Assembly: GCA_024103005.1 (NCBI GenBank)
Contig: JAGFJA010000039.1
Coordinates: 1 to 64,000 of the forward strand
From: Saprospiraceae bacterium
GTDB taxonomy: Bacteria; Bacteroidota; Bacteroidia; Chitinophagales; Saprospiraceae
Reading direction: 5' to 3'
Length of the DNA stretch: 64,000 nucleotides
The stretch's first letter is position 1. Each line of letters begins with the position of its first letter. Below the pieces are notes generated by a model. That model did no database searches and was not told where the DNA came from. It saw nothing but the letters and a program-made list of their open reading frames with translations. A program made the position numbers and the translations under genes. Shown one piece after another: positions 8,100 through 18,200 of the stretch.

Positions 8100-9515
8100 C
8101 TATTTAAGTGTTAATAATGAGACAGCCTCGATGTGATTAGTCTGGGGAAACATGTCCACTGCCTGCAACTTGTCCAAGTTGTATTTAACAGATAATAATT
8201 CAACATCCCTTGCAAGTGTCGCCGGATTACAGCTGATATAAACGATTTTGGGACATTCGAGCCGGAGCAAAGTATGGATTGCGTTGGCATGCATGCCGGC
8301 GCGTGGCGGATCGGTAATGATGACATCCGGTACGCCATATCGGGCAATAAAATCTTCATTGACGACATCCTCTACATTACCTACGACGAATTCTACGTTT
8401 TGAATACCGTTTAGAGAGGCATTTTCTCTGGCATCCTCAATGGCAGGAGGCACATTTTCAACACCCACTATTTTTTTGCAATGAGAAGAAGTATAAAGGG
8501 CTATGCTTCCAAGTCCTGTATATAAATCATAGACCAGGTCGTCCGGCTTTAAATCTGCAAATTCCAATGCCCTGTCATAAAGTCGGATAGCTTGTCGTGT
8601 ATTGGTCTGGAAAAAGGATTTCGGGCCGAGTTTGTATCTGACATTACCCAGCATCTCCACGATGTACCCGGGACCGTAGTAGGTTTCAATCGGCAGGTCG
8701 AGGAAGATATCATTGGCTTTGGGGTTAATGACATACAGGAGTGTGGTAATATCCGGGAATTGAGTTATGATATGATCCATCAGGACCCGGATTGCATCCT
8801 CATCTTTATAATGGAAAGATAAAAGTACCATCGTTTCTCCCGTCGTCGAAGTCTTGATGAGCAGATTTCTCAAGAAGCCTTCCCTGGATCTTACATTGAA
8901 GAATGGCCAGTTCTGCCTGATGGCGAAGTCTCTTATGCTGTTGCGTATATCATTGGAAGGGTCGGGTTGAAGGAGACAATGTCTGATGTCAACTATCTTG
9001 TCAAAGGCTCCCGGACGGTGAAATCCCAGGCCGGGTTCACGGAGCACATCACCTTCCGGACTCATTTCTTCTGCGGTAAGCCATTTTTTATTGGAAAAGG
9101 TGAATTCGAGTTTGTTTCGATAGAAATATTGTTGCTCGCATCCCAGAATAGGTATATATTCCTTTGGTTCTGTCTTACCTATCCGGCGCATCGTCTGGAT
9201 TACCTTATTTTCTTTTTCTCTGAGCTGGCCCTGATAGTCAAAGTGCTGCCACTTGCATCCGCCACAGACGCCGAAATGAGTACAAGGTGCCTGTATCCTT
9301 ACTTTCGAAGGTTGGATTATGCGATGAACCTGTCCGAAGAAACTGCCTTTTTTCTTATTGGTTATTAAAACATCTACGACGTCGCCCGGGACAGCTCCAT
9401 CGACAAAACAAACAATTCCGTCATCAGTCCTGCATACCGACATACTATCTTCGGCAATTCCGGTCATTTTTCTGTCAGTCAGGATGATTGGATTAAATTT
9501 TTTTTTGCGAGCCAT
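8100..9515 (-). CDS. rlmD: RlmD/RumA-type 23S rRNA m5U methyltransferase
   Basis: The product has 471 residues. An N-terminal TRAM-like beta domain (about 10-68) is followed by an Fe-S cluster motif with cysteines at 78, 84 and 87 (CTHFGVCGGCKWQH) and a fourth near 180 (RHCLLQP). The SAM site is VYDLYTGLGSIALY, the DPPRAGMH motif follows, and the catalytic cysteine is in YISCNPATLARD near the C-terminus. Enzymes of this family methylate C5 of uridine in 23S rRNA (U1939 in E. coli) or the related RlmCD or tRNA positions. The exact target cannot be fixed from sequence. It lies 22 bases downstream of the DUF5686 gene and is probably cotranscribed with it. Confidence 0.92.
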   Translation of the reverse strand: MARKKKFNPIILTDRKMTGIAEDSMSVCRTDDGIVCFVDGAVPGDVVDVLITNKKKGSFFGQVHRIIQPSKVRIQAPCTHFGVCGGCKWQHFDYQGQLREKENKVIQTMRRIGKTEPKEYIPILGCEQQYFYRNKLEFTFSNKKWLTAEEMSPEGDVLREPGLGFHRPGAFDKIVDIRHCLLQPDPSNDIRNSIRDFAIRQNWPFFNVRSREGFLRNLLIKTSTTGETMVLLSFHYKDEDAIRVLMDHIITQFPDITTLLYVINPKANDIFLDLPIETYYGPGYIVEMLGNVRYKLGPKSFFQTNTRQAIRLYDRALEFADLKPDDLVYDLYTGLGSIALYTSSHCKKIVGVENVPPAIEDARENASLNGIQNVEFVVGNVEDVVNEDFIARYGVPDVIITDPPRAGMHANAIHTLLRLECPKIVYISCNPATLARDVELLSVKYNLDKLQAVDMFPQTNHIEAVSLLTLK

Positions 9516-9537
9516 AAATTATATTGTTTTTCCGGTC

Positions 9538-12021
9538 TTATCTGATGCTGGAAGCAAGAGAGGTCAGCGCATTGATGTTTAATCCGATGACAAAGTTGTG
9601 AGTCAGATATTTTCCGTTTTCAAATATCCACAGATAGTCAAGACGCATCATGCGAAAGGACGAAAATCCCAGTCTGTCGATGCCTGCACTGAGTTCTACC
9701 CGTAGTCCGTACTCAGGTGTTATCATGGTGTTGCAGGCTATAACTTCTTCAAAACCAGTCTTATTGAGGAGGGGAATTTTTTTGAACAGGAATCCTTTCA
9801 AATTCCATTCGGCAAAGAAGGTTAAGTATTTGTCGTCAGTACTGTATTTGTAATAAGAAAACCTTTTGTAGGTATCTATGTAAGAGTTGGTGCTTTTGAC
9901 ATATACCAGGTTGCCCGGGAAATGTGCATAGTCAACCTTGTATTTAGGTCTTTTTCCTAAAAATAATCCTGTATGGATATTGCTGCTAATCACACCCAGG
10001 AAGCCTAAGGGCAGATGGATGTCGGTAATATTAAGTTCCAGTCGGTTGTAATCGGCATCCGTTGACTTTAACTGCCAGGCTTTTGTGGCGGCTATTTCCA
10101 CCACAGGCATATTGGATGACATGATAAAAGCTTCTTCAGGGAATTGAATAATTTTATTTTTTGCCTGCCATTTCAGTGCGAGCCTTGTTGTGTAGGCATT
10201 GCTGATGCTGTTGATGCCTTCCAATCCCCAGGCTTCCGGATAATTGAATGCATAATCCCTGTCTTTTAGCCTGAAGCTGTAGTTGGTATGGTTGAGCAAT
10301 CCTTCTCTGTGTTGGCCTTTGACTTTGGCTTCGATTGAAAGGCCGGGAACTACCGTGTACTGACCTGATAGAGAGAGATAAGTATTGTCATAAAAAAGGA
10401 TGTGATTACGCTTAAAAAACAAGCTTGTTATTTCGTTTAATAAAGGACTTATAGGCTCTAGCGTATTGTAATTATCGGCAGTGTTACCTGCGTTAAGTTG
10501 AATCCGAAATGGGCGGATACCTGTGCGCCACCAGGCAAGCACACCTTCATAGCGTAATTTTTTTTCGGAAAAACCATAAATAGGCCTTGCTGTTGCGGAC
10601 AGGTGGTAAGGTCCGGCCTTCCATTTCTTTTGAAAAGTGATATCCGGCCTTATTGAGAAACCTTGTACGGCATCAAAGCGCAATCCCATCAGGAGGTTGC
10701 CTGCTGACAGTGAATATTGGGAAACAGAGTTTCTATATGTATATCGGGTAAGTATATTGGTAAATTTAAATTTATTGGCGATGTGATCCATTGAATCGAG
10801 ATATTCAGGTGATTGATGCGCGATAGCCATGCTGTCCCGCTGGTGATAATCGGCAGCTTCAGCGTCGGTGAGTTTAATGGGACGAAGAGCTTCCCAATAA
10901 GCATCGGTTTGTTTGGCAGCAAGCTTGTCAAAGGCAATGATTACATCTTTTTTGTCAATTTTTGAGTCTTTGTCCAGCATTTCATAGTCCTGATACATGC
11001 CAAGAAAGCTTCCTTCAAATTTTAATCCGAAAAAGCCAGCCTTAAAAGCAATCAGTTGGGAGAGAGGCATCCATTTTTCGAAATGTTGTATAGGTATGAA
11101 AGACTGTTTGATTGTGAGCGTGTCAATCAGTTCTAAGCCGATATTTGCTCCACGGGTATATAAATCTACTTGCTTCAGTGTAAAAAAGTCATCCGCAATG
11201 TAGATGTTACCAAAGAGGACAGGTTCATCAGGTCTTTTGGGCAAGATCTTAATCTTGTATATTTTTTGATTGTCTTCGTAGTAACTTCCTTCCAGCTCGT
11301 AGTTGTAATATTGAAAAGCAGCGTTGCCTATGGGATTGATTATTTTGTTCTGAAAGGTAATATAATTAGAACTGAAGTCAATATTGAAAACCTGGATAAA
11401 ATTGAGTGCAATTCCTTTGGGATCGCCGCTTCTGCGGGAGGAGAGGATTTTTTCTTTCTTGTCGGGACCTATTTTAGTATATTGAGTCAGTGATTCGGCG
11501 AGGTAGATGATGATGTTGCCGGAGGAGTCTCTAATCTCTGTCGAGTCAATGGCACCCAGGGACAGTAGTTTGGAATAACTGTTTTTTGCAGTTATGAGCC
11601 CCTTGGTGTAAGCCTTTGCCTGGAAGTGATCAGGAATATCTTCCAGTTCTTTTCTTCGTTCAATGGTTTTTCTGATAATAGGAATTGCCGGATTTTCACC
11701 TGATTTTATAACCACCTCAGGCATCTCGATGACTTCTTCCATCAGAGTGATTCTAAGTCGGGCATTCTTTTTAGCGGTGACTAACTTTGTTTTGCTTCCG
11801 ACATAAGAAATTACAAGCTGGAAAGTATCCGGGGTTGAGTTGATGGAAAATTTACCTTCTTTATTACTTGTTGCTCCCTTTGATGTTCCCTTCAGGAGGA
11901 TGGATGCGCCCTGTAAAGGATCATTGTTTTGGTTAACTATCGTACCTGAAACCTGTGCATTCAGGTTCATGCAAGATATAGTAACAAATAATAATAAATA
12001 AAATATTGATAATCTGAACAT
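9538..12021 (-). CDS. DUF5686 outer membrane protein with carboxypeptidase-regulatory-like domain
   Basis: The product has about 827 residues. A signal peptide (to about 23, ending NLNAQ) precedes a CarboxypepD_reg-like beta-sandwich (about 24-105, VSGTIVNQNNDPLQGASILLKG). Next comes a block around NPAIPIIRKTIERRKELE that marks DUF5686 proteins, and the remainder looks like an outer-membrane barrel with aromatic beta strands up to a final GLNINA stretch. The function is unknown; the family is common in Bacteroidota and often linked to cell-surface assembly or TonB-like receptors. I start at ATG 12021 because the upstream GTG (12045) lies inside the TATCTTTG promoter box. rlmD follows in the same direction. 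Confidence 0.88.
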   Translation of the reverse strand: MFRLSIFYLLLFVTISCMNLNAQVSGTIVNQNNDPLQGASILLKGTSKGATSNKEGKFSINSTPDTFQLVISYVGSKTKLVTAKKNARLRITLMEEVIEMPEVVIKSGENPAIPIIRKTIERRKELEDIPDHFQAKAYTKGLITAKNSYSKLLSLGAIDSTEIRDSSGNIIIYLAESLTQYTKIGPDKKEKILSSRRSGDPKGIALNFIQVFNIDFSSNYITFQNKIINPIGNAAFQYYNYELEGSYYEDNQKIYKIKILPKRPDEPVLFGNIYIADDFFTLKQVDLYTRGANIGLELIDTLTIKQSFIPIQHFEKWMPLSQLIAFKAGFFGLKFEGSFLGMYQDYEMLDKDSKIDKKDVIIAFDKLAAKQTDAYWEALRPIKLTDAEAADYHQRDSMAIAHQSPEYLDSMDHIANKFKFTNILTRYTYRNSVSQYSLSAGNLLMGLRFDAVQGFSIRPDITFQKKWKAGPYHLSATARPIYGFSEKKLRYEGVLAWWRTGIRPFRIQLNAGNTADNYNTLEPISPLLNEITSLFFKRNHILFYDNTYLSLSGQYTVVPGLSIEAKVKGQHREGLLNHTNYSFRLKDRDYAFNYPEAWGLEGINSISNAYTTRLALKWQAKNKIIQFPEEAFIMSSNMPVVEIAATKAWQLKSTDADYNRLELNITDIHLPLGFLGVISSNIHTGLFLGKRPKYKVDYAHFPGNLVYVKSTNSYIDTYKRFSYYKYSTDDKYLTFFAEWNLKGFLFKKIPLLNKTGFEEVIACNTMITPEYGLRVELSAGIDRLGFSSFRMMRLDYLWIFENGKYLTHNFVIGLNINALTSLASSIR

Positions 12022-12044
12022 AAGCCTATATTCCAAAAACCGCA

Positions 12045-12052
12045 CAAAGATA
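12045..12052 (-). promoter_or_regulatory. TATCTTTG -7 box of the DUF5686-rlmD unit
   Basis: A consensus TAnnTTTG box 23 bases upstream of the ATG at 12021. It rules out the longer GTG-started reading frame. Confidence 0.55.
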
Positions 12053-12412
12053 ATGAATTCCTTTATTTAAGCTTGTAAAATCTTATAAGTGAAAAAAGAT
12101 CATGTAAGGTCTCTTATTTTGGAAGGAAGAGTTCGCAATGTTAAATGCCAGTTGTAAAAATCAGGTAAAAAAATGTAGATTTTGAAAGAATAAGAAGAAA
12201 ATTAAATATTCTGCTTGAGAGACAGATTATTTTTAAAAAATTATAAAAAAAATAAAATTTCAATAAAAAAATACGAATGCAATTATTTATTAACATCATT
12301 ACAATACAATATTTAATATAAAAAAATAATAAATAATACATATTAAATATTGTGATAATTTAAAATTAAAAAATAAACAGAAAGAAATGCGTAAATTTTT
12401 GGAAAAATAAGC

Positions 12413-12420
12413 GATATTTG
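12413..12420 (+). promoter_or_regulatory. Near-consensus -7 box (GATATTTG) before hmgA
   Basis: One mismatch to TAnnTTTG, 24 bases upstream of the hmgA ATG. CATATTTG boxes in a similar place precede the ClC gene and, on the minus strand, the cupin gene. Confidence 0.35.
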
Positions 12421-12444
12421 CATTTCTAAAATTTTTCTATAAGT

Positions 12445-13599
12445 ATGCATTATTTTAGCGCAGGCAAGATACCTCCGAAAAGGCACACCCAATTCAGAAA
12501 ACCTGACGGCAATCTTTATTATGAAGAGTTGTTTTCTACGGAAGGTTTTCACAATAAGTATTCCATACTTTACCATATCAATTCCCCTACGCGGATAGTC
12601 CAGGTAGGGACACCGATTGATGTTGCACCGGTTAAGGCTGCTACGGAGGAGTTGAAACCAAGAAGTCTGTTTGGCTTTCAGATAGAGCCGGTAGATGATT
12701 ACTATCGTTCAAGAAAAGTAGTCCTATTTAACAATGATGTTCACATGTCGTTGGCTGCACCTACCAGGGGGACGGATGGATATTTCTTCAAAAATGCCGA
12801 TTGTGATGAGGTCATATTTGTGCATAAGGGTAGTGGGGAAATGCGTTCTGCTTATGGAATACTCAATTTTAAATATGGAGACTATATTGTAATTCCGAGG
12901 GGTACAGTCTATCAGATGACTTTTGACAATGAAGATAACCGGTTATTGATAATCGAATCTACTGCACCCATAACTACTCCTTCTCACTACCGAAGTGAAT
13001 ACGGGCAATTGATGGAACATGCACCTTATTGTGAAAGGGATATCGTAAAACCCACCTTTGTGGACCCTATTGATGAGAGAGGTTCTTTTAAATTTTTCAT
13101 CAAAAAGAAAGACAAATTATATCCGTATGAGTATATGGATCATCCCTTTGACCTTATTGGCTGGGATGGCTATCATTATCCCTATATTTTCTCCATACAC
13201 AATTTCGAGCCAATCACCGGTCGCGTGCACCAGCCACCACCGGTACATCTGACCTTTGTGACAAGAGGGGCGGTGATTTGCAGTTTTGTTCCACGTTTGT
13301 ATGACTATCACCCTCTTGCCATCCCGGCACCATACTTCCATAGCAATATCGACAGTGATGAGGTATTGTATTATGTCGATGGCGAGTTTATGAGCAGAAA
13401 ACACGTTGACAAAGGACAGATAACACTCCATCCCGGAGGCATACCGCACGGACCGCATCCGGGTGCTATAGAAAAGAGCATCGGAGCAAAAAGCACAGAA
13501 GAATTAGCTGTAATGCTGGATACTTTTTCTCCGTTATATCTTACGGCAGATGGTCTGTCCATCGAAGACCCCGAGTATTACCACAGCTGGTTGGCATAG
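12445..13599 (+). CDS. hmgA: Homogentisate 1,2-dioxygenase
   Basis: HmgA opens the aromatic ring of homogentisate to maleylacetoacetate using Fe(II). The product has 384 residues and is a two-cupin protein. The N-terminal half has DEVIFVHKGSGEMRSAYG and IPRGTVYQM. The C-terminal half has GRVHQPPPVHL, then iron-ligand candidates around His299 and Glu306 (YFHSNIDSDEVLYY) and His335/His338 (GGIPHGPHPG). The length is shorter than the roughly 445-residue human enzyme but normal for Bacteroidota forms. It lies 38 bases ahead of hppD, whose product it consumes, so the pair forms a tyrosine/phenylalanine catabolic operon. Fumarylacetoacetase is not in the window. Confidence 0.95.
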   Translation: MHYFSAGKIPPKRHTQFRKPDGNLYYEELFSTEGFHNKYSILYHINSPTRIVQVGTPIDVAPVKAATEELKPRSLFGFQIEPVDDYYRSRKVVLFNNDVHMSLAAPTRGTDGYFFKNADCDEVIFVHKGSGEMRSAYGILNFKYGDYIVIPRGTVYQMTFDNEDNRLLIIESTAPITTPSHYRSEYGQLMEHAPYCERDIVKPTFVDPIDERGSFKFFIKKKDKLYPYEYMDHPFDLIGWDGYHYPYIFSIHNFEPITGRVHQPPPVHLTFVTRGAVICSFVPRLYDYHPLAIPAPYFHSNIDSDEVLYYVDGEFMSRKHVDKGQITLHPGGIPHGPHPGAIEKSIGAKSTEELAVMLDTFSPLYLTADGLSIEDPEYYHSWLA

Positions 13600-13637
13600 T
13601 ACCTATATAGAGATTTCATTCAATTAATAATATATTT

Positions 13638-14762
13638 ATGGATACGCAAATAAAAGAAAGTAAAGAAACTCAAAAAGACCTCCTTCCACTCAACGGTACG
13701 GATTATGTTGAGTTTTATGTTGGAAATGCCAAGCAAGCTTCCATGTATTTTATGGCAGCATTCGGCTTTAAACTGGTAGCTTATAAGGGACCGGAGACGG
13801 GTAGCCGGGAAGTGATATCCTATGTACTTCAGCAGGGTAAGATCAGATTTGTACTGTCTTCGGCACTCAGTCCGGATCATGAAATTTCAAAACATGTGGC
13901 CTTACACGGTGATGGTGTGAAGACATTGGCCTTGTGGGTCGATGATGCTGCAAAATCATGGGAAATCACGACGGGAAGAGGTGCGGAATCAGCGTTTGAG
14001 CCATATACCATAGAGGATGAATTTGGTTCTGTCGTACTTGCCGGAATTAAAACATACGGTGAAACCATTCATACCTTTGTTCAGAGAAGTAATTACAGTG
14101 GAGCGTTCATGCCGGGCTATCAGGCGTGGAAATCAGAGCGAAAAGTTGAATCTCTGGGCTTTGAGTATGTGGATCACTGCGTCGGAAATGTAGAGTTGGG
14201 ACAAATGAACTACTGGGTTAAGTTTTATCAGGAGGTGATGGGATTTAAGCTGTTGATTACATTTGATGATAAAGATATATCAACCGAATACACTGCCCTG
14301 ATGAGTAAGGTGGTATCCAATGGAAACGGATATGTCAAATTCCCGATAAATGAACCTGCTCAGGGTAAAAAGAAGTCTCAGATAGAAGAATATCTTGATT
14401 TTTACAAAACTTCGGGTGTTCAGCATATCGCTATTGCTACCAATGATATCCTGAAAACAGTCGATGGTCTAAGGAAGAATGGAGTTGAATTTCTGGAGGT
14501 TCCCGGAACATATTATGAAGACTTATTTGAACGATTGGGAGAGATTGATGAACCTATCGATGAATTAAAGCGTCTCAATATCCTGGTTGACCGCGATGAT
14601 GAAGGCTATTTACTTCAGATATTTACCAAACCAATCCTCGACAGACCAACCGTCTTTTTTGAAATTATACAACGAAAAGGAGCTGTTTCATTCGGCAAGG
14701 GTAATTTTAAAGCTCTCTTTGAGGCAATTGAAAGAGAACAGGCTATTCGGGGTACACTTTAA
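13638..14762 (+). CDS. hppD: 4-Hydroxyphenylpyruvate dioxygenase
   Basis: HppD converts 4-hydroxyphenylpyruvate to homogentisate with Fe(II) and O2. The product has 374 residues in two vicinal-oxygen-chelate domains. Metal ligands are visible as His180 (VDHCVGNV), His263 (GVQHIAIAT) and Glu342 (FFEIIQRKG), with the family C-terminus FGKGNFKALFEAIEREQ. The full length and intact ligands point to a functional enzyme. It is cotranscribed with hmgA and followed by a terminator at 14848. The gene symbol hpd is also used. Confidence 0.96.
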   Translation: MDTQIKESKETQKDLLPLNGTDYVEFYVGNAKQASMYFMAAFGFKLVAYKGPETGSREVISYVLQQGKIRFVLSSALSPDHEISKHVALHGDGVKTLALWVDDAAKSWEITTGRGAESAFEPYTIEDEFGSVVLAGIKTYGETIHTFVQRSNYSGAFMPGYQAWKSERKVESLGFEYVDHCVGNVELGQMNYWVKFYQEVMGFKLLITFDDKDISTEYTALMSKVVSNGNGYVKFPINEPAQGKKKSQIEEYLDFYKTSGVQHIAIATNDILKTVDGLRKNGVEFLEVPGTYYEDLFERLGEIDEPIDELKRLNILVDRDDEGYLLQIFTKPILDRPTVFFEIIQRKGAVSFGKGNFKALFEAIEREQAIRGTL

Positions 14763-14847
14763 GACAGGTTTTTTGAATAGGTACATTAAAGGATACATTT
14801 TAAGGACTATTTAAAAATTTTTCGACGTTTTTTATTAAATTTTAGAT

Positions 14848-14887
14848 AAAAGGGATTAATTTTAACAGGTTAGTCCCTTTTCTTTTT
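14848..14887 (+). terminator. Terminator of the hmgA-hppD operon
   Basis: A 12-bp stem (AAAAGGGATTAA with TTAGTCCCTTTT, one G-T pair), a 10-base loop and a T-rich tail. Confidence 0.8.
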
Positions 14888-15134
14888 ATGCCGACCGGTA
14901 ACCAAGGCCTTTCATTGTTTTAGTTATTTAAAATTGATTTTAGTTTATAAAAGGTGCCATTTGAAACATGGGGTTAAAATATGTTTTAATTTATATTTCT
15001 TTTATTAACACATGTAATTTAAATATATAGGTTAAAATAATTTGGAATTTAGTGTATATGAGATATATTTGTTGCTGTTAAAGTATGTTGTTTTTGCGGC
15101 TATTTTACATTTTCATCCCAATCATTTAACCTTG

Positions 15135-15191
15135 CCGCCGGAGGATATTTTTAAAAGTATCCGACGGTAAACACGGTCAATAAGAAACGGT
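15135..15191 (+). promoter_or_regulatory. Hairpin and ACGGT cluster upstream of the T9SS protein gene
   Basis: The 514-base spacer 14763-15276 holds no gene. At 15135-15168 an imperfect hairpin (GGATA/TATCC core flanked by CCGCC and GACGG) is followed by three direct ACGGT motifs at 15164, 15173 and 15187. They may be operator sites for the gene at 15277. Protein binding is inferred only. Confidence 0.3.
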
Positions 15192-15276
15192 ATAAGAATA
15201 ATGAAGACAGACCAAATTGCCGGAGGTTGAGATTTTGAAATGAAAACACAATATTTGAAAATTAAATTATTGAAAT

Positions 15277-18200
15277 ATGATCAAGAACATTTCTACACTT
15301 TTCTCATCAGCTAAACCATTCCGCAGCATGCTCTTTATTGCATTGTTTTTTGGAATGTGGGCTGTATCTGTTCAGGAAGCTGTCGCCAATAATGGCATTG
15401 GAGTCCTGATACAGAAAGAACAAAGCATGGATGCGAGCCAATGGTGTATCTGCCCTCCTTCCTGGATTAATGTGACATGTAGTCAACTGGATCCCGGTTT
15501 AAATTACGGTAACCCGACCATAGCTTATGGTTGTAACTGTGGTGCCATCATATACGGGCCTTACATTCAGGATAACAGAGTCGGATGTGGTTCAGGAACC
15601 ATCATTAAGACCTGGAATATATGGACGATGTACGGTGACTTTACCTGTGTCCAGACAATCAATGTTACCGGTGGATATTATGGATATCCGGTCATTCAGT
15701 GGCCTCCGGATTACACAGTAACCGGTTGTGGTGCTGCTACTGATCCGGACCAGTTACCTGAGCCTTATAACAGACCAACCTGGTGGGCACCTGAATGCTC
15801 ACAATTAATGTACACCTGGTATGATGAAGTATTTTATACTGAAAATATTCCCGGCATCTGTAAAAAAATCCTGCGACACTGGAAAGTGATTGACTGGTGC
15901 ACATACGATGTTGATCATCCATGGGAAGGCGGTTACTGGACTTGTACCCAATTAATTATGGTTAAAGATCAATATCCACCGACAATTAACTGTCCGGGTG
16001 ACGTGGTGGTTGATGCAGGTCCCAATTGTTCCGGTTCTTATGTGCACATTCCGCCTGCTACTTCAGGTGATCCTTGCGGGGATGTAACCATTTATAACAA
16101 TTCTCATTATTGTGTCTATGGTGGCGCTGATGCCAGTGGTTTTTATCCTCCGGGTACAACTAAGGTGACTTTCTTTGCAAAAGATGCCTGTGGTAATATA
16201 GCGTCTTGTAGCATCAATGTAACGGTTACAGATAAGAAGAAGCCTACGCCGGTAGTTCATTATGGATTGAGTACAACGCTGATGTGTATGAATCCGCAAC
16301 CGATGATTGAGATTCAGGCACGATGGTTTGATGCCGGCTCATTTGACAATTGTACACCTAACGACAAATTGAAATTTGAGGTTTATCCTAAGGTATTTAC
16401 TTGTGCCGATCGTGGATACAATGATGTCACAGTAACGATAACCGACCAGGCAGGAAATAAAGAGACCGTAAAGACATACATCATAGTAGATGACAACATC
16501 GGATGTTGCGGACCTGATACAACCAATCCACCAAATCTGGTTTGCCCGGGTGATACTATAGTAGATGCACTCTCTCAAGATTGTTCAGGAGCATTCGTAA
16601 ACCTTGAACCGGCTGTTGCTACAAGTGATTGTAACGGTCCCGTGACTATTACTAATGACTCGCCTTATGCCACATCACACGGTGCTGATGCAAGTGGTAC
16701 ATATCCTGTGGGGACTACTGTAGTGACCTTTACAGCAGTGGATTATTGTCACAAGAAAACAACCTGTAAGGCAACCGTAAAAGTGAGAGACGGTAAGAAA
16801 CCTTCACCTGTCGTATTCTATGGGCTGGCTGTTACTTTAGCAGAAGATACTATCAATGGAGGCGGAACAATTAAACTCGTGCCTGAATGGTTTGATGCAG
16901 GTTCATTTGATAACTGTACAGCTAACAGTGATTTGATTTTCTCTGTGGAACCAACTACTTTCACATGTGACAGCCTCGGCCAACGCAATGTAAGGGTAAC
17001 TGTAACGGACGAATCAGGTAATACAGAATATGTAAATACCTATATTATAGTGCAGGATCCTGATGGCGTCTGCGTAACTGACTTCACTGCCAATGTTGCA
17101 GGACTTATCAGGACGGAAGATGGTGAAAAGATTTCCGGAGTGGAAATGTTTGCCATGACTACGGATACTATGTACCGTAAACGAGTAGATGGTGACTATG
17201 TGATGCTGAATTTGAAAGGTGGTGAAAAATATGAATTTGCTCCTAAAAAACAGGATGACTTCACAAATGGTGTATCTACCAGAGACCTGATTATTCTGAA
17301 AAATCACATTTTAGGAAAGTCATTGATTCAAAGTCCGTATAAATTGATAGCGGCTGATGTCAACAATGATAAGATAATCAATACTGCTGACTTAATTCTG
17401 TTGCGCAAGCTTGTACTGGGTACGATAGATACCTTACCGGGTAATTTTAGCTGGAAGTTTATTGATGGTAATTATATCTTTGATCCGTTTAAACCGGCTC
17501 TGACTCAGGATTATCCTGTATCTGTCAAGATCAATAAGCTGAAGGAAAATAAAGATGGCATTTCATTTATCGGAACCAAAATGGGCGACCTGAACGGTTC
17601 AGTTCTTGCAAGTATGACATCAGGTGGCATCAGAGTCAGAAATGAAGGGAATATTAAGCTGTTTGCATTGTCTTCTGAAAATGGACGCAAGGTAAAAGTA
17701 GATTTCACTCCTGAAATGATGGTAACAACAGATGGTATGCAAATGGAAATTCATTTTGATTCTACTATTTTGCAGTTTAAAGGTATTAATCAGGGTATGT
17801 TATCCGGATTCTCAACTACAGCAAACCTGAATACCAAAGAGCTCTCCAATGGTATCATTAAGATGAGCTGGACAGGAAATAATGGTATAACCATAGACCC
17901 AAGTCAGGTTATCTTCTCCTTGCTATTTGAAAGATTGACTGAGACCGGTGATGTTAAGTTGAAGCTAGATAATTACGGCTTCAGCCCTGAACTATATGAT
18001 GTGAATGATAATACATACAATATCGAACTGGTAAATGAAAAAGTACAGACAGAGGATGGTTTTGCACTTTTCCAAAACAGACCGAATCCGCTTCAGTCAT
18101 ATACAACAATCGGCTTTAACTTGCCGGAAGCATCTGATATAGAATTGGATATCTATAATCTGGATGGCAAGCTCATCAAGCATATCACAGGCAGGTACGC

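Larger units (their letters stand above)
12022..12444. other. AT-rich divergent promoter region
   Basis: A very AT-rich spacer between DUF5686 and hmgA, with poly-A/T tracts from 12180 to 12400. It contains the promoter boxes listed separately. No small gene was seen. Confidence 0.5.

Noticed and set aside
8967..9368. 133-codon plus-strand frame inside rlmD
   Set aside because: Antisense to conserved rlmD coding, with no signal, motif or promoter.
12181..12400. Small AT-rich frames before hmgA as genes
   Set aside because: Low-complexity Phe/Ile/Leu/Lys products arising from poly-A/T tracts; no start signals or families.
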